A stretch of 64,000 nucleotides of DNA, from positions 124,001 through 188,000 of the forward strand of contig NZ_JALJFG010000006.1 of assembly GCF_023242475.1 (NCBI RefSeq), read 5' to 3'. The translations under genes were made by a program, and so were the position numbers. Under the pieces are notes generated by a model. It made no database searches. It saw only the letters and a program-made list of their open reading frames with translations, and was not told where the DNA came from. Origin of the DNA: Pseudomonas sp. MWU15-20650. Lineage in GTDB: Bacteria; Pseudomonadota; Gammaproteobacteria; Pseudomonadales; Pseudomonadaceae. This document shows positions 36,795 to 45,247 of this stretch, piece after piece (within the stretch, counting starts at the first letter, position 1; each line of letters opens with the position of its first letter).

Positions 36795-37963
36795 AAATGC
36801 CCCGAGAGCTGATCGTGTTTTTAGTCTCCTCCACGGTTTACCGGTTGTTTTCCGGTGCACTGCTGGTTTCCCTGACATGGACCATTCTCAATCAGAATGA
36901 CGGCAGCTATTTGCCGTTGGCACTCGCAATTTTTTGTTCATTTATCCCGGCGTTTGTGACGCCGATGATGATCAAACGCCTGTCGACCCGAATGAACGGG
37001 CGCCAGATGAGCAGTTGGTTCCTGGTTTGCCTCGCAGCCCTGAGTCTGGTCGCCGGGGTGGCCCGTGATATCACGGTCGGACTGCTCATCACCAATCTGT
37101 TTGTATGGCTGATATTCATGCTGCTGGAAGCCAGCCTGGACATGTGGTTTACCCAGGTTCAGCGTGGCATGGATGAAGCGACAGTCAGGCGCATCAGCGG
37201 TGCGACCACCGCCACCAGCCAGGCGGCACTGATGATTGGCCCGTTATTGGCGGCCGGCCTGATGCCGGTTCTGACTGGTATGGGTTTCTACATTCTCCTG
37301 TGCATCAGCTTCTTGCTCGTGTCTACGGTTTGCTACACCCGAAGCGGCGCCACCGTGATTGAGACACAGGAGGGCAACGCATCGGTGGCGCCGGCGAAGC
37401 TTCCGCTGACCTTATTCATTCCGATGGTGTTGATCTGGCCAATCCTCGGCGCGTTCAACTTCATGCTCCCGCAGTACGTGGCGAGTCATGGCTGGGCGCT
37501 GTTTGAATTAGGTGTGCTGGACGCCGTGTTCGGCATGGGCATGGCGTTGATTGGTGTACTGATCATTTTGGGCAATACAGGCCGTAACCTGTTGATCTTT
37601 TTGTCCGGGCTGATTGCGCTTGCCGTCGTCGCCGCTCTGATGTGGTTCCTGGTACCCAACTCGCTTGTTCTCAAGGCCCTGAGCCTGCTGGTTCTGGGCA
37701 TGGCGTTTGGCGGCGCCCGGGTGCATATACGCGCGGCTATTGCCTATCGCTACAGCGAGGCCGCCGTCGGCCTTTGTGTCAGCAGAGCCAATGCGCTGGC
37801 GACACCTGTGCTGTTGCTGATTCTGAGCCTGCAACTGGCAATGATCGAAACTGCGTGGCTCGTACCGTTCCTGATGATCACGCTGTCCATCGCACTCTTG
37901 CTGCAGACCTCTGCGATTCGTTTTGCCCAAGGACAGACGAACGCCGCCCCCGTCAGCGCCTGA
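36791..37963 (+). CDS. MFS transporter, probable exporter of the cluster product
   Basis: The 390-residue protein has about 12 membrane segments and a short cytoplasmic loop in the middle. The GTG start overlaps the monooxygenase TGA (GTGA), so the two are translationally coupled. Similar carriers in biosynthetic clusters export the product or protect the producer; this role is inference from position. Confidence 0.85.
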   Translation: MKMPRELIVFLVSSTVYRLFSGALLVSLTWTILNQNDGSYLPLALAIFCSFIPAFVTPMMIKRLSTRMNGRQMSSWFLVCLAALSLVAGVARDITVGLLITNLFVWLIFMLLEASLDMWFTQVQRGMDEATVRRISGATTATSQAALMIGPLLAAGLMPVLTGMGFYILLCISFLLVSTVCYTRSGATVIETQEGNASVAPAKLPLTLFIPMVLIWPILGAFNFMLPQYVASHGWALFELGVLDAVFGMGMALIGVLIILGNTGRNLLIFLSGLIALAVVAALMWFLVPNSLVLKALSLLVLGMAFGGARVHIRAAIAYRYSEAAVGLCVSRANALATPVLLLILSLQLAMIETAWLVPFLMITLSIALLLQTSAIRFAQGQTNAAPVSA

Positions 37964-38003
37964 CAAAAGCGCGCCATATGTACGTAAAGTTTGAGGATTT
38001 GAT

Positions 38004-39266
38004 ATGACATTATCCAATCGTTACGCCTTGTTGATCGGCGCCGATTTGCCCATGAGGGAGCGGGCCGTACTATGTACTGCGCGTGCCTTGGGCATGGCCG
38101 TTGTGGTGCTCGCCTACCCTGGCGAGGTTCTGGCCCAGCGGCGCCGGCCGGCAGCCAGCCTGGCGGACGACTACATCGTCAGCCCGTACCTGCTGGATCC
38201 AGAGCGCGCGCTTGAGGCGGTCAAAGACTACGAACGCAGGACAGGCCTCAAACCGGCGGCAGTCATTCCGGTCAACGACTTTGTTCTAGAGGCGGGTGCT
38301 GCGATAGCCAGGCAGTACGCAATACCCTTCCACAGCGACGCGGTGATCCTACGCTGCCGCGACAAGTTGCTGATGAAGACTGAACTGGTAAAGGCTGGAC
38401 TGAATGTGGCGCCGACCCTGGCGGTCAATGAAGGTGTCGCCAGCTACGTCTTCAAAGATCAGGAAAAGGTCATTTTCAAACCCAGTGTCTTTGGAGGCAG
38501 TGGAGGCGTGCGCTTGGTGAGCAACCGACAGGAGTTGCAAGTGGCGATTGATGACGCTGCGAAGCTGTTGCACAAGTACAAGGACATTCTGTACATCGAC
38601 CCGGAGCGGATTCACCTGGAGGCCTTCCTCGACAGCGAGCTTGAAGTTTCTGTCGAAGTTTATTGCAGGCCCGGCGAGTGTACGGCGGCCGCCGTCACCC
38701 ACAAACAACTATCACCACGTCCGTATTTTGCTGAAATGGGCCACATCGTTCCCTATGCCGGGACAGATTATGACGCCTTGCGCGCGACTGCCGAAGAGGC
38801 GTGTCGGGCACTGGGTATCGAACGTGGCGTATCTCATGTCGAGATCAAGATCGTTGATGGCGTGCCTTTCATCATTGAGGTAGGCGCCCGCCCCGCGGGC
38901 GACCGGATCATCGACCTGGTCTATCGCTCGCTGGGCATTGACCTCTATGCCCTGCACGCTAAGAGCTACTGTGACATCTGGGATGACATGCCTGTCGTCA
39001 AACGCCGTGGCACGGCAGCCGTCGCCTTTCTGAAAGCGGCGCCCGGAAAGATCACCCGTATCAATTCGGTCGCACTGCCCGAGGGTGTGCAGGAACTCAG
39101 TCTTTACAAAGGCGTTGGAGATGTTTGCGACAGGGATGCGCAGAACTTCGAAACACGTGAAGGCCATGTGGAGTGGTTCTGGCCGATTGAGCATCGGGAC
39201 ACACCTGACTTCATGCTGCACACGGCGAGGCTATCGGCCGATTTGTTTGAAATCGAGCCAGCCTGA
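38004..39266 (+). CDS. ATP-grasp ligase (carboxylate-amine ligase type)
   Basis: The 420-residue protein has the ATP-grasp pattern: RDKLLMK (119-125), the phosphate loop FKPSVFGGSGGVR (158-170) with Lys159, and the metal-binding end IEVGARPAGDR (291-301). Such enzymes activate a carboxylate as acyl phosphate and join it to an amine, as in BacD- or PurK-type ligases. In this cluster it may couple an amino acid to the hydrazine-bearing acid or activate its carboxylate. It is preceded by GAGG ten bases upstream and lies 40 bases after the MFS gene. Confidence 0.88.
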   Translation: MTLSNRYALLIGADLPMRERAVLCTARALGMAVVVLAYPGEVLAQRRRPAASLADDYIVSPYLLDPERALEAVKDYERRTGLKPAAVIPVNDFVLEAGAAIARQYAIPFHSDAVILRCRDKLLMKTELVKAGLNVAPTLAVNEGVASYVFKDQEKVIFKPSVFGGSGGVRLVSNRQELQVAIDDAAKLLHKYKDILYIDPERIHLEAFLDSELEVSVEVYCRPGECTAAAVTHKQLSPRPYFAEMGHIVPYAGTDYDALRATAEEACRALGIERGVSHVEIKIVDGVPFIIEVGARPAGDRIIDLVYRSLGIDLYALHAKSYCDIWDDMPVVKRRGTAAVAFLKAAPGKITRINSVALPEGVQELSLYKGVGDVCDRDAQNFETREGHVEWFWPIEHRDTPDFMLHTARLSADLFEIEPA

Positions 39267-39301
39267 ACCCGTTCCTGCCAACGCCTTCACGAGATAAAAA
39301 C

Positions 39302-39676
39302 ATGTTTGACAATCGCCACATTCGTTCGCTGGCCAACCCGGCCATGGAAGTCACTGAGTACGCAACCCCACCGCAAAAGTGCACGCAGGGTCGTCCGGTG
39401 CAGACTTTTCACAAGCAGTTCGAAAGTGCTGATCGGTTGTTCTCGGTAGGGGTCTGGGAATGCAGCGTGGGCAGTTTTACGGTGAACTTCACCGGGCATG
39501 AATTTGCCAGCCTGTTGGAGGGGCGGATCATGATCGAAGACGAGCACGGCGCCCAGGTGTTGTTTTTGCCCGGTATGCAACTGGTCTTTCCGGCGGGCTA
39601 CAAGGGCGAATGGAATGTGCTGGAACCGTCCCGAAAAGCTTACGTCTGGTACGAATTAAGCCCTCCGGCTCTTTGA
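39302..39676 (+). CDS. Stand-alone cupin-domain protein
   Basis: The 124-residue single-cupin protein (ECSVGSFTVNFTGHEFASLL then EGRIMI, and FPAGYKGEWNV) resembles the DUF861 group. The first cupin motif lacks the usual HxH pair, so a metal site of standard type is doubtful. It may bind a ligand or act as an isomerase or accessory protein. It lies between the ATP-grasp and decarboxylase genes, 35 and 4 bases away. Confidence 0.8.
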   Translation: MFDNRHIRSLANPAMEVTEYATPPQKCTQGRPVQTFHKQFESADRLFSVGVWECSVGSFTVNFTGHEFASLLEGRIMIEDEHGAQVLFLPGMQLVFPAGYKGEWNVLEPSRKAYVWYELSPPAL

Positions 39677-39680
39677 ACGA

Positions 39681-40925
39681 GTGTTTACTGTGAACAACAT
39701 CAACGATTCGCTGATCAACCAACTGGCTCACGAGTTCGGTACCCCCTTCTGGCTATATGACGCCGATTCGATTCGTCGTCGGACTGCGCAGTTGCATGCA
39801 TTCGATGTGATTCGCTATGCGCAGAAAGCCAACCCGAACATTCAGATACTCAAACTGATGAAAAGCCTGGGTGCCATGGTCGATGCCGTGTCCCTGGGTG
39901 AAATTGAACGAGCCCATAGAGCCGGATTCCGTAACGACGGGGATCATGCCCAAATTGTCTACACCTGTGATGTCCTGGACGAAGCGACGCTGCGGCGGGT
40001 CATCGAACTGAACATTCCGGTCAATGCCGGCTCACCGCAAATGCTGGAACAACTGGGCAAGGCGAGTCCCGGGCATAAAGTCTGGTTGCGGATCAATCCG
40101 GGATTCGGTCACGGCCATAGCCGCAAAACCAACACCGGGGGCCAAAGCAGTAAGCACGGCAACTGGCATGAAAACCTGGATGTCTGCTATCAACTGATCG
40201 AAACCTACGGTCTGGAGTTGGTGGGGTTGCATATGCACATCGGCTCGGGCGTCGATTACGAGCATCTGCAACGTGTGTGCGAAAGCATGGTCGAGCACGT
40301 GATGCGCTGCCCGTTCGATATTTCGGCGATCTCGGCAGGGGGCGGGCTGCCGGTCGCCTATCGCGACGATGACCCGCAGATCGACATCGACGCGTATTTC
40401 CGCATCTGGGATCTTGCCCGTCGCAAGATTGAAAAACATCTTGGGCACGCAGTGACACTGGAGATCGAACCGGGGCGCATTCTGGTCGCCGAGTCCGGGT
40501 GCCTGGTGGCGCAAGTCAGGGCTAAAAAGGATGTCGGGACGAATCATTTCGTGCTGGTGAATTCAGGCTTCAACGACCTGATACGGCCGGCCATGTATGG
40601 CAGTTTTCACCGGATCACCGCGCTTCAGAAAGTCCCTGTGCTTGATCGGGAGTTGTGGCGCAATACCGTGGTGGCCGGTTCGCTGTGCGAGGCTGGTGAT
40701 GTATTCACTCAGCAGAGCAACGCTGAAATCGATCACCAATTATTGCCGGATCTGCAAATGGATGATTTGTTGGTTTTCCATGATTGCGGCGCCTACGGTG
40801 CCAGCATGTCATCCAATTACAACACCCGACCGTTAATCCCGGAATTAATGTTGGATGGCGGCGCGGTCAAGGTTATTCGTCGTCGCCAGACATTCGACGA
40901 GTTACTTTCGCTGGAAACGATTTAA
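39681..40925 (+). CDS. lysA: Diaminopimelate decarboxylase, E. coli LysA type
   Basis: The 414-residue PLP enzyme of fold type III has the PLP lysine in RYAQKAN (Lys49), the HMHIGSG motif (184-190), SAGGGLPV, EIEPGRILV, CEAGDVF and the end motif YGASMSSNYN. The TGG-SSKHG segment and the RRRQTxxELL ending are those of E. coli LysA. I therefore read it as meso-diaminopimelate decarboxylase making L-lysine, a second copy beyond the usual Pseudomonas gene. Within this cluster it would supply the substrate of the N-monooxygenase. The start is taken as GTG 39681; GTG 39690 is an alternative. Decarboxylation of a related amino acid intermediate remains possible. Confidence 0.88.
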   Translation: MFTVNNINDSLINQLAHEFGTPFWLYDADSIRRRTAQLHAFDVIRYAQKANPNIQILKLMKSLGAMVDAVSLGEIERAHRAGFRNDGDHAQIVYTCDVLDEATLRRVIELNIPVNAGSPQMLEQLGKASPGHKVWLRINPGFGHGHSRKTNTGGQSSKHGNWHENLDVCYQLIETYGLELVGLHMHIGSGVDYEHLQRVCESMVEHVMRCPFDISAISAGGGLPVAYRDDDPQIDIDAYFRIWDLARRKIEKHLGHAVTLEIEPGRILVAESGCLVAQVRAKKDVGTNHFVLVNSGFNDLIRPAMYGSFHRITALQKVPVLDRELWRNTVVAGSLCEAGDVFTQQSNAEIDHQLLPDLQMDDLLVFHDCGAYGASMSSNYNTRPLIPELMLDGGAVKVIRRRQTFDELLSLETI

Positions 40926-41019
40926 ACCAATAAGAACGGACGAAGGGTGCAGACACAGGTCTGCATCCGGGGATTCCTGTGCCCGGTGATCAGCATGTTT
41001 GCGAGTTGGGGAGACAATC
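40926..41019. other. Gap with small hairpin before the hydrazine synthetase gene
   Basis: This short spacer carries a perfect 7-base inverted repeat (TGCAGAC / GTCTGCA, 40948-40965). It is not followed by T residues, so it is more likely an RNA stability or processing element than a terminator. Confidence 0.4.
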
Positions 41020-42897
41020 ATGGAAGTCGTCAGAAAGCATCAGCAGTTCAAGTTGAGTCATGAATACAACGCACAGATCAAGCGTATCTATCCTGAGCCG
41101 TGGCTGCGTACACCCTTCGGCTCTGCCAGTGTCACCGTTCAAGCCGGGACGCTGAGCCAACCACATCTGCACCACGAACATGAAACGTTCATCATCGTTT
41201 CTGGTCATGGCGAGTTTGTTCAGGACAACATTCGAAGCAACATCTCGGCCGGAGATGTCATTTACATCAAGCCTTTCAGCGAACACTACATCGAGGCTGA
41301 TCCTCAGTCGCACGTTGAGTTCATGAGTATCTGGTGGGAAGACGAAGAATCACAAGCCGAGCCGCGGACCACTCGCCAGATCCTGTTTACGCCGCCCCCG
41401 ACACCCAATGGCGATCTGCACCTTGGGCATATTTCCGGGCCTTATATTTGCGCCGATATCATAAAGCGCTATCTACAGAGCCAAGGCACATCGGCCAGCC
41501 TGATTGTCGGTCTGGACAAGCACCAGTCCTATGTCGATCTGAAGGCGCGGCAACAGGGTATTCATGCCCACGATATCTATGAAAAGTTCAGTCGTTCGAT
41601 CATGTGCACTTTTGATAACGCAGGTATCGGTTATGACGACGTGCATGATTGCGACAGCCATTTTCACCTCGAATTTGTGCATGACTTTATCGAGCGCCTG
41701 CTGGCAAAAGACGTTCTGCAGATCAAACAGCAAGGTATTGCATGGTGCACCGATTGCCAGCTTGAAGTGTTCGACGCCTTTGCCCGAGGCGGCTGTCCCA
41801 CGTGTCATGCCCCCTCCAATGGGTGTATTTGCGAAGACTGCGGCAGCCCGAATAACAGCTACAACCTGCATGAGGTGTCATGCAACTTGTGCGGTGCGGC
41901 GCCGACGCTAAGGCGGGGCAAAAAAGGTGTACTGGATCTGGGCCGATGCGCTGCGGATTTTAAACGCGCCGGTTTTCAAGTCACTGCGCCACAGAAACTT
42001 GAAAAGTACCTGCTCAAGCAACAGGGGCTCGCGCAGGAAGATTATGTAGTGACGTTCCACAGTGAATGGGGCGTGCCTTCAAGATATCCGGAGCTGAGGG
42101 GGCAATCCTATCTAGCCTGGATCGAAATGGCTGCCGGTTACCTGGCCGCCATTTACAAGAGTGTATTTGGCGAAGAAGTCAGTGATGTCGAACAGGCTAT
42201 TGAACGCCTCAATGGCGCAGATTTTGAAATCATTCACCTGATGGGTTTTGACAACTCGTTTTATTACGCCCATTTGTACCCGCAGTTATTCGCCGCGCTG
42301 GGTGTGAGGGCATTGAAGATAACGTTCGTGGTTAACGAGTTCTTGTTGTTGGAACAGTTGAAATTTTCCACTAGCCGCAACCACGCGATCTGGGCTAACG
42401 ATGTGTTTACTTCGCCGGCCGTTGCTGACTGGTACCGCTTCTACCTGTCGCTGAAAAGACCCGACGTTAACCGGGAAAACTATGATCGCAGTGAGTTTGA
42501 CAGGTTTCGCCAAAGCGCTCAGGCCGACCTCACGCAATTGTTTGCAATCCATCGACAGCGACTCGACGAGCACTTTGCGGGCGTCGTTCCGCAGCCAGGC
42601 TCCTGGACTGGATTGCACCAGGAATACGACACGTATTTCAATCGGCACAAGATCCATCTGGGCAACGCCCTCAGCGTGCCCAACGGGTATGCCGTCAAAC
42701 AATACGCCAATTCAGTCAAGCAATTGCTTGATGTGTTAACCCGTTTTCAGCGAATGACCTGCGCTTATTTCGATGATTCGGCCGACCACGGTGAGCGCCG
42801 CACCAGCATGTATCTGGAGTCCGAAGCCATGGCGCTGTTGCGCTTGCACTTGAGCTGCATCATGCCGCAGGTGATTGGCGAGCTGGATCGATCATGA
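41020..42897 (+). CDS. Cupin / methionyl-tRNA-synthetase-like didomain enzyme, probable hydrazine synthetase
   Basis: The protein has 625 residues from the ATG at 41020 (GGGGAGA upstream). Residues 1-115 are a cupin with the full metal set: His49, His51, Glu55 in PHLHHEHE and His89 in FSEH. From about 120 it is a class I methionyl-tRNA-synthetase-like domain with HLGH (134-137), a cysteine-rich zinc region (C243/C246/C259/C262 and C271/C274/C288/C291) and a KMSKS-like KFSTS (448-452). It has no C-terminal RNA-binding extension. This architecture matches Spb40/Tri28/PyrN-type enzymes, which activate an amino acid and join its amine to N-hydroxylysine, forming an N-N bond in the cupin. It is not a housekeeping MetRS: the cupin fusion and operon context argue against that. 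The partner amino acid (glycine in Spb40) is not readable. Confidence 0.9.
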   Translation: MEVVRKHQQFKLSHEYNAQIKRIYPEPWLRTPFGSASVTVQAGTLSQPHLHHEHETFIIVSGHGEFVQDNIRSNISAGDVIYIKPFSEHYIEADPQSHVEFMSIWWEDEESQAEPRTTRQILFTPPPTPNGDLHLGHISGPYICADIIKRYLQSQGTSASLIVGLDKHQSYVDLKARQQGIHAHDIYEKFSRSIMCTFDNAGIGYDDVHDCDSHFHLEFVHDFIERLLAKDVLQIKQQGIAWCTDCQLEVFDAFARGGCPTCHAPSNGCICEDCGSPNNSYNLHEVSCNLCGAAPTLRRGKKGVLDLGRCAADFKRAGFQVTAPQKLEKYLLKQQGLAQEDYVVTFHSEWGVPSRYPELRGQSYLAWIEMAAGYLAAIYKSVFGEEVSDVEQAIERLNGADFEIIHLMGFDNSFYYAHLYPQLFAALGVRALKITFVVNEFLLLEQLKFSTSRNHAIWANDVFTSPAVADWYRFYLSLKRPDVNRENYDRSEFDRFRQSAQADLTQLFAIHRQRLDEHFAGVVPQPGSWTGLHQEYDTYFNRHKIHLGNALSVPNGYAVKQYANSVKQLLDVLTRFQRMTCAYFDDSADHGERRTSMYLESEAMALLRLHLSCIMPQVIGELDRS

Positions 42898-43946
42898 GTG
42901 CAAGCGAGGGATCTAGCCACCACGACTGGCTCGTCGTCGGTGCCGGGGTGGTTGGTCTGTGCACCGCACTGCATCTGGCACGACGCAAGCTGCGTGTGTG
43001 CGTCATCGAGCAAATGTCCCAGGTGGCAAACGCCTCTATTGTGTCCGGGGCCGGAATACGCTTTTTCGATCCTGACCCTATCATCTCGGCTCAGATCGTA
43101 CAGAGCCACAATTTTTACTCGGAACTGGGACTGGCTGACGATTTCCGTCCTTGCACGAGTTATTACGGCTTCGGTACGGCAGCCGCTGAGGGTCTGCTGG
43201 ACAGGGCTCACGCGAGCGGCATGCGAGTGCTTTCACGTGCACAGCTTAAGGCGTGCAGGCCGCATATCGAATGGGGGGCAGTGGATTACGCCGTGGAAGA
43301 TGAACACGCGGGCTTCAGAGATCCCCTGATCACATGGCATACGCTGCGTGCTGCGTGTGAACGGCTTGGGGTGGTCTTCCGGTTTGGTCATCAGGTGCTG
43401 GCTTTCGAGGACCGTGCCAGTGTACGGCAATTGGTGACACAAGCGGGACGTTACATGGCGCATGGAGTGATCTTTGCCACGGGTTACTGGACCCCAAGCC
43501 TGCTCGAGCGCCTAGGGCTGCCGCATGTAGTGCGCAATCGAACCATCACCGTTCACCGGCTTGCAGGCCATAACCTGGCGCACCTGCCGTTTGTGGTTGA
43601 ACACGGCAGTGGCTTCCATGCTCGTCCGACCGCGTGCGGCGAGATCTTATTTGGCCTCCCTCAGCCAGATTGGGACGTCGCGCCAGACAATCTGCCTGAC
43701 CGTGCCAACGCTCATCTGGACAAGGCCGTGGCGCATTTACAGCGCTACGCACCCGCGCCGCTTTCATTCTCCGGTGTGCGAACCACACGCTCGGCAGACG
43801 CCTTCGCTTCAGTGGCGCCTGAGGCGCAAGCCACATTGCCCGACCATACACATGTATTTGCTTTCGGCGAAGGCGCCGCTTTCAAGTACGCACCGGCCAA
43901 GAGCTTGGCTTACATCAATTTAATACAGGGATCAAAGATATGCTGA
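42894..43946 (+). CDS. FAD-dependent D-amino-acid-oxidase-like enzyme
   Basis: The 350-residue protein overlaps the previous gene by 4 bases (ATGA). It has the dinucleotide motif VVGAGVVGLCTALHLARR near the start and the DAO-family C-terminal region with GEGAAFKYAPA. In the Spb pathway the corresponding flavoenzyme (Spb39) oxidises the lysine-derived C-N bond of the N-N intermediate, releasing a hydrazino acid such as hydrazinoacetic acid. The same job here is inferred from the linked trio. Confidence 0.88.
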   Translation: MSASEGSSHHDWLVVGAGVVGLCTALHLARRKLRVCVIEQMSQVANASIVSGAGIRFFDPDPIISAQIVQSHNFYSELGLADDFRPCTSYYGFGTAAAEGLLDRAHASGMRVLSRAQLKACRPHIEWGAVDYAVEDEHAGFRDPLITWHTLRAACERLGVVFRFGHQVLAFEDRASVRQLVTQAGRYMAHGVIFATGYWTPSLLERLGLPHVVRNRTITVHRLAGHNLAHLPFVVEHGSGFHARPTACGEILFGLPQPDWDVAPDNLPDRANAHLDKAVAHLQRYAPAPLSFSGVRTTRSADAFASVAPEAQATLPDHTHVFAFGEGAAFKYAPAKSLAYINLIQGSKIC

Positions 43947-45052
43947 ATCAGGGAACCATTGATTTTCGAGGTAAATTGCCAAGCTCAGAAGCGTTGGTAC
44001 ATACCCTGGTTAACGGCTACATGTTGTCTGCCTCATTATTCGGTTGCGTAGAGGTGGGTCTGTTCAGTCATCTGGATGAGACATCGGGAATGACAATCAG
44101 TGAAGTGGCCGACGCGTGCCAGCTCAGTGCGACGCAAGTCCAGAAACTGGTGTCCTTCGGCTTGTCGGTGGGATTGATCATTCAGAGGGATGAACAGTTC
44201 TTCAACTCAAGCGATGCGCAGAAACTGCTTTCACGCCACAGTGCGCACAATATTTGCTCGGCGGTCGAACACCATAGTCGTCATGTCTATCCATTGTTCG
44301 GTCAGCTTGCCGAGTCGCTCAAAAGTGGCAAGCCAATCTCTGATCGCCTGCAACTGTCTTCGGCGCCAGGCAACACCAATGAGTTTTACGCCGAGCTGGA
44401 CAAAAGCGAGAACGACTTCGATGTGTTTATGTCGGCCATGAACACCTTCAGCACTGGCGCGGGGACACGAATTGCCGATGCAGTGAGCGCGAGAATCGGC
44501 TCTGCGGCTCCGTTACGCATACTTGATCTGGGCGGCGGTGGTGGGCAGGTGTCTATTGAAATCGCACAGGCGATCCCTCTGGCGCAGATCACACTGATTG
44601 ATCTGGAAAAAGCCACGCGTTTTGCCCGCGCCGAAGTCGATCGCAATGGATTGGGCGATCGAATTTCTTGTCTGTCCGGAGATATCTTCGCTCGCTTGCC
44701 ATTGGCTGAGGCTGAATTTGATGTGGTGCTGATTTCCGCTGTGTTGGGGGACTGGAGTCATGATTACCAAGTCACACTGCTGGCCAATGCTCACCACCAC
44801 CTCAAATCAGGAGGGTGTCTGGTGGTCAGTGAAACTTTGTTGGACGATGATCTGGCCGGGCCGATTCTGCCGGCGCTCATGAGTCTCTATGTACAGATCT
44901 TGACTGAAGGCGGGCAGAATTTCACCGCGCGGTCTCTGGTGGCGCTACTGTCTGGCAACCGGTTCGATCACATTGAGGTGCAGCTCAATCGTGTGCATGG
45001 CTGCCGCGATACCGTGCTTGCGAGCAAGATATCTGAAGGTCTCCGGAGATAG
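43940..45052 (+). CDS. SAM-dependent O-methyltransferase, plant-type family 2
   Basis: The 370-residue protein has an N-terminal winged-helix dimerisation part (about 20-100) and a Rossmann domain with SAM motif ILDLGGGGGQVS (194-205), the acidic residue in TLIDLEKA and GDIFARLP. This is the family of caffeate- and hydroxyneurosporene-type O-methyltransferases used in natural-product tailoring. It overlaps the DAO-like gene by 7 bases and ends the cluster. It could methylate an oxygen or nitrogen of the product; the acceptor is unknown. Confidence 0.9.
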   Translation: MLNQGTIDFRGKLPSSEALVHTLVNGYMLSASLFGCVEVGLFSHLDETSGMTISEVADACQLSATQVQKLVSFGLSVGLIIQRDEQFFNSSDAQKLLSRHSAHNICSAVEHHSRHVYPLFGQLAESLKSGKPISDRLQLSSAPGNTNEFYAELDKSENDFDVFMSAMNTFSTGAGTRIADAVSARIGSAAPLRILDLGGGGGQVSIEIAQAIPLAQITLIDLEKATRFARAEVDRNGLGDRISCLSGDIFARLPLAEAEFDVVLISAVLGDWSHDYQVTLLANAHHHLKSGGCLVVSETLLDDDLAGPILPALMSLYVQILTEGGQNFTARSLVALLSGNRFDHIEVQLNRVHGCRDTVLASKISEGLRR

Positions 45053-45247
45053 GGGCGGCTGCGTTGCGGCAAGCTAGATCCGCTTATTGGGGGTTGATCT
45101 GGGTTGTTGTCGATCTTTGCCGTTGCGCTGGGGGTGGGGTTGTTCCTGACGCGGCGCCGGTTCGAGCCGGTTGGCTGATGGGCTGTACGAAAATGCTCTA
45201 AACACATCGAGACCGCACAGGCCCATGAGGTAAAAACCCTAACGGAA
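45053..45247. other. Right flank of the cluster, possible gene remnant
   Basis: There is no intact gene here. A short plus-strand frame at 45104-45178 would encode a hydrophobic helix followed by TRRRFEPVG and a stop, like the tail of a membrane protein, suggesting a decayed gene. No T-rich terminator is evident. Confidence 0.35.

Noticed and set aside
41020..42897. Reading this gene as a second methionyl-tRNA synthetase
   Set aside because: The N-terminal metal-binding cupin, the altered KFSTS motif, the lack of an RNA-binding tail and the operon partners point to amino-acid chemistry, not tRNA charging.
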